DNA from: Chromobotia macracanthus
Lineage: Eukaryota; Chordata; Actinopteri; Cypriniformes; Botiidae
DNA: 64,000 nucleotides
Assembly: GCA_036877525.1 (NCBI GenBank)
Contig: JAZGTH010000015.1
Coordinates: forward strand, 10,240,501 to 10,304,500
Reading direction: 5' to 3'
A program made the position numbers and the translations under genes. Positions 55,001 through 61,000 of this stretch are shown here, one piece after another; within the stretch, counting starts at the first letter, position 1, and every line of letters begins with the position of its first letter. The notes beneath the pieces were generated by a model, which made no database searches, was not told the DNA's origin, and saw only the letters and a program-made list of their open reading frames with translations.

Positions 55001-58000
55001 TAAAGTGAAGTTGTGTGTTCTGCCATGTCACTAATGTTGTTGAATAATGGCATATTTGACTCCTCACATTACGCATGAAAAGCTTAGAAGATAAAACATA
55101 AGCAGAACTTTCATTAAGCAAAGTGTTTATAGCATGATTCCTGCATGACTTCTTCATGAGAAAGGTTCTTCATCTCAGACTACTGTGACCTCAAAGACTC
55201 AGCCATGTGGGATCGCATATGCTGCGTGCATCAGAACTATTTTGAGGGTTTATGCTCTTGAAGTGCGGTACTCCAAAATTGAGGCATTTTGTATGATGCA
55301 TTGTTTTCTCTCAAACTTTTGGCATGTTTGCCAAGAAAGCCTGATATTTAGGGCAATGAGGCATGTTCAGTGGAAGAACACTTAGACTCAGTTGGATCTC
55401 TCATTAAAAGGAATCAGCCAGAACTGTATTTTAAAATTTGGACAGACAGATTTGACTGTAAGTTACTGTTGTTCAGCCTTTATTCCCTATTGAGATACTT
55501 TCAACACATCACAGAATTTCACTTTAAAGCAGTAGTGCAATGGCTGCTCATGGGGATTTCAAGCTACCTCTTCCACATTAACAGGACAATATTGTATTAG
55601 TATTAGTAAAAACAAAGTTTTATCTTTCGCTGATCTATTAAAGGATTAGTTATCCATATGTCGTAAAGTACAATATGGCATACTGACCTTTAACATTGAC
55701 AAAAGCTGTAGATGTTAGTTTCAATGTGTTTTATCCTCAGACAGAATTTGAATAGCAGTACAGCCCTGCTACCAATTGAGTCAAGTTAAAACACATGTCC
55801 ACCTGTTCTGTTGTTACTTTCCTCCATGGACCACAGCGACTCTGCGGATCTGGTCTTTTACATTAAGTTTCATGGCTGTTGTATCGTTCCAAAGGAGTTT
55901 AATGTCGCCAGTCCACAGAGGTCAGCCAGAGTAGAACACATGCTGAAGCCAACCTTACACACACAGTCCAATCTCAAAGACACTTTTAGCAGAGTAACTG
56001 TACAATCTGCATACAGTCATCTTTTCTGTCTACCCATTCATTTATTCTGCTGAAAAAGACTGGGACCTTTGTTTTACTGGCTATGTTTTACACTTAAAGA
56101 AAATGTGATGCTGCCAACATTTGTAAAATGTTTATTTTAAGCTGAGTTGTGTATGTGGTAATGAGAAATTTGGTCTTTGTAGGGGCTACCAGGTAAAGAT
56201 GGACCCCAGGGACGTCAGGGCCCTCCAGGGCCAATGGTATGTAACATGTTAAAATCAGTTGGGTTTTTTTAGACATTTATCCGACACTTTTATCTAAACT
56301 AGAATTTCTTGCCCTCTCAATCTTTTTGCAGGGAAGCCCTGGAGCTCCTGGGGCCCCAGGATCAAGTGGACCATCAGGACCACTTGGTGAACAGGGACCG
56401 CCTGTAAGTATTGGATTAGAGTCATGTTGAACTAGCTGTGGGCTAGCCATATTATCAGTCATCAATGTGAGATCAGTTTTCTTCAGCTTACTGATATTTA
56501 TTAGGTTTGTGTCACTCTGGACTGTAAGCAAGTGTCAACTTTGTTAATGTGGTTTGGGGGTTTTATTTGTTCAGTTGAAGGAATAATAAGTATGAATTCT
56601 GGGAATCTGCTTGGCCATGGAGTCATTCTCTTCAAAGGGTTGAACACTAGTATTATTCTTACAGAATTATTCTTAACCCTCAGCAGAACATGAATCAAAC
56701 CAACACTCAAAATTTAGAACTTGAAAAACTTAGATTTTAAGCATCAATTCCCAGGAGATATATGATGAGAAATTATTTGTGACCACAGACACATATCTTG
56801 CCAAATCTCAGCATGGTTTGTGACATTGTTGAGATCTTCTCTAAAACTTTAAAGGTGACATTTAAGATTATTTGGGTCTTTTTCCCAGGACAAGCATTGG
56901 AGATGTGGGAAACTTAAGCAATAGTCCCAATATGCTATCCAGCTGGATTGTAGAGCTCCATATGAGTCCATCTATATTGTACATGCCAGAGATTGGCACA
57001 GTTTTGGCTTGGAAGCACTCTGAAGATTTCTAGTTTGGCTCGCTTTCAAATCTACCCTGCACAGTGTGACTGACCAGAGAGAGGCCTTCAATTTGAGAAA
57101 CCTCAGATATTGTTTACATAGCACCCCGATTTAAATGTTTGTTTCTCATTTTCAGCCATCTGAAATAACATCAGTCTCTGTTAGTTTCCTGCGGCGACCC
57201 CTGTTCGAATTTCAGTTAGTTGGAGAGCTCTGCTTTTCTACTGTGCATTCTCAAATATTCTGTCTTCACAATGTAAAAAGAACCATATGCTTCTCCACAG
57301 TCAATGTGGAACATCTGCAGGAAGCTCTGTTACAGTGCAGCCTCATGACACTGATTGGAAACCTGCACAGCTTTATTTTTATAAGACCTGAATGAGAGAT
57401 TGTCATTCAGATGACAGGTTTATGATCAGTGTGGGCACAGTTTATTGGAGAGCAGGACTTTGTTAGTTCTACTACAGTGGTATTTAATATAGATATAAAG
57501 TCATAGGATTTGGAGCCTTCACAAAACATCTGTTTCCTTTTAATTTGATGTGTGAATTTACATAAAGTGCTTTAAATACTCTGTATGATCATATTCGCTC
57601 ACATTTTGGTCCAACCGCATGTCCAGGTTCCATGTTTATCCATGTACCCCACAGCGTACGATGACTGTTTCTCAGGGTTACATCTCATTTTTAGCCAGAT
57701 ATCTTGTTATATCAGAATTGTTTAGCAGCCACAACACTCTGGCTATGAATCCTTCTCTGTTTTCCAATGCATTAGCTCAACGATGCATCCATTTTATGTG
57801 CTTGGCTCGCATGTTTCATCTGAACCTGACCCCTCTTGCAGAGCATAGACAAATCTTCCTATCTGAACAGTCGTTCATGTATTTGTTTCATTTTTGTCAT
57901 CTTCGAAAACACATGACTCACATTTTCCTGAATTGTAGCTCAACTAGTAGAGTTTGGTGCTGACAACACCAAGGTGTTGTCCATGTTTGTCCATCTCACT

Positions 58001-61000
58001 TTCATTCCAGCCATTTCCAAACCCATATTTACTGACATTATAGGATGGATCAGGTTGTTTGCAAATCTTTGAACAGGCTATTTGACTAATCGTTAGAGAA
58101 TCGTTATTTTACCATTATTTTTAGCTATTTTTGGAGAGATTTTATTTTGCATGCTGTTAGATTGTCAGTACAGAGGCATTTCTAAACTCACCCCCTTCAA
58201 AACGCCACTTGTGTAACAAATCCCAGCCTTAATCAAAACAAATACTATCTGATCATAAATCTCCAGCTGTTCCTGTTTTTATGCAGGATGTACATATTTG
58301 TGTGAACTGTGATGGGTTTGTACCAATAAAATATTACAGATGTTTAGCCCACATTTATTTGCTGTCACTTACCCCATTGAAGGTTTTTCTTACATGTTTA
58401 TCTATGTAAACAGATGTTTGGTTATAATGTTGTGTCATTCAGACAAGCCCACATGAATTATGAAAATGTTGTACACCCATAACTGAAATCTTCACTTTAT
58501 CTTTTTGCAGGGGCCTCCTGGCACTAAGGGCGATCGAGGAGAGAGAGTAAATTTAATTTCCAATCTGCCTCTAAACTACCTTGCGCTTTAGATTGTGGTG
58601 GTGGTGCATGGCCTTCATTGGCTCTCATGATAGAGCTTTTTTTAGCAACAGGATTAGAAAGCTCGCTGACAGAGTCTTGATAAAAATCAGCAGAAGCAGC
58701 AGCATAAAACTATAGCTCCTTTTCTTTGTCACTTTTTTGCGCCATGCTTTGAGTTTTTAATTTAAATTGCTGCTGTAGCATTAACTGTTATACAGGTACA
58801 GCTATAGCTATTTGTCAAACCTCATAGTGAGACTCAGTCCAGAGCTTTTATACAGCAACATAATCTTTCATTCCTCTGTTCTGATCTTTCCACTGCTGTG
58901 GTACTAAGCACCACACAAAGGGTGTTAAATTAGGTGAATTAAACACCCATGTCGTACAGGCTTTTAGCCTCTTTCAAAACCGCAAAAGCAGATTTGTGTT
59001 GTGTGTGTGCTTGTGTGTTTATGTCCCTGCAGGCTGTCAGTAATGTAATTCTGTTTTATTGTTTCTAAAGGGTGATATGCAGTCTCAAGCGGCTGTTCGA
59101 GCCATAGCACGACAAGTTTGTGAGCAACTAATTCAAAGTGAGTTCCTTGTTTGTGTGCACTAACTCAGATTTGTAGTTGTGTGTCCTGCAGACCCGCTAA
59201 GTGAATGTCATTGAATTTATACTTTTTCACACCTAATTTTTTCATCCTCTTCTCCTCTCAGGTCACATGTCCCGCTACAACTCTATTCTGAATCAGATTC
59301 CCAGTCAGTCTGTTTCAGTGAGGACAGTACAAGGTCCTCCAGGTGAGCCTGGTCGGCCAGGACCTCAGGGGCCACAGGGTGAGCAAGGTCCACCTGGCAG
59401 ACCAGGATTTCCTGGACCCAGTGGGCAAAACGGCCGCCCGGGAGAGAGAGGTAAACATTCTCTGTATCTAAAATAACCTACAACATCTGTAGAAATACTG
59501 TTTTCTCCATGTCATACTACATAGTATGCATAATGTAACAGTGCATGTTTTGAATTTGTAGGCATTAAATTGTTAGTGAATTATGTATAATCTGCTGTAT
59601 TTACCCATATGTTTATAAATGTTAATTTGAAGGAGGTTGAATTGTACCTGAGGCATATTACATGCATAGGCAAAATTAATAGCATAATGAATAATTAATT
59701 ACTTGTAAATGTTCAATTCTAAATGTAGTGTTACAATCCAGTATTTTATCCTTAAGAGAAATATAGAGGCAACATTTAACCCTTAAATAGTTTAGGTTTA
59801 AGCAGTGATCTTACAATACTAGTTGTGACCCCACTAGTTTCTGGCATTCATAGTGATTGAATCCTTTAATTCTAGGCTGACAGCCCGACCACTACTCTAC
59901 CGCTTATCATAAACAATACGTAAACTAAATCTTTTATTGTTAACGTTAGATAGCCAAGATAAGCTGCTCCAAAGAAACCACACACTGCATATGTTTTGCA
60001 TATTTTGTTTCTTTAGTGTTTGTTTCTTTTAGCTCTTTAGTCTAAAGCTTGAATTTTCACTAATAATCTCAGAAGCAACCATAAGTCCAACTTTCTTTGG
60101 TCTGAATTCATCTGTATAAGACAGTCACCCTGAGGTGACTAAGTTGGAATTCTGAGGCCTATGACTGTATATTGCTCTATGCACCCTTATCTTTTAAAGA
60201 AAATTGTTGTGGGCCCCCCAGAGCTCTGGGCCCTCAAAATGTGTTACTCCTTTCACGCCACTGTCTACCGTACAGTCCTAAAGACAGTACACCAAGTGTG
60301 GTAGATGCTCCTGCCGGGAGCAATCATGAGTGACCATCTTCAGCCCCTGTTCTACTGTCCATAATTAGAACAGCTCTGATAACAAAGCCTGGGGTTTCAG
60401 CATGAGAGTAATTAACATATTTCGTGATCAACCCTGTTTTCTCCATCTGATCTACACAATAAAACAACTAGATACCAAATATGAACATGCCAGAGCAGAA
60501 CAGATCTACTAATGAGCGATAACAGAGGGAATATGCGTCTGTTTGTTAATAATAATCCTACAATCAATAATCTAATTCAAAGCTTTGGAGCCAGCCCTGT
60601 ATTATATAATCTCTGCAAGACTCTCATCAAATAATCTGTGATCCACACAGACACTATTACTGTTAGATTTTCTCTCTCAGCAGTTGCTTCTTAAATTCTC
60701 ACTATGCTATCTCTGGTCACCAATAGCAACATCAGATCCCTCAGAATGTGTTATCTTTACCAACCAAGTCTTACATCTCTTTCCTCACAGTCTCCCAGTG
60801 GAGACCAGCAGGTTAAACGGCACAAACTGAGAAGACTGCAACTTTTCAAAGTTGTAGGATTTACTTGTTCTAACAGAACTCTGTCTTTATCCAGGTCTCC
60901 CAGGAGATAGAGGAGAGAAAGGCAGTCCAGGGGTGGGGACACAGGGCCTTCGTGGTCCATCAGGACCCCCAGGTGAGATATATTATACAGCCATTAAATT

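Noticed and set aside
56277..56531. Minus-strand frame with Gly/Pro triplet-like pattern
   Set aside because: It is the antisense shadow of the 72-nt COL2 exon at 56332-56403.
57619..57963. 114-codon ATG-initiated frame in intron 39
   Set aside because: No recognised domain, no collagen triplets, no promoter or splice support. Chance or an old transposon remnant.
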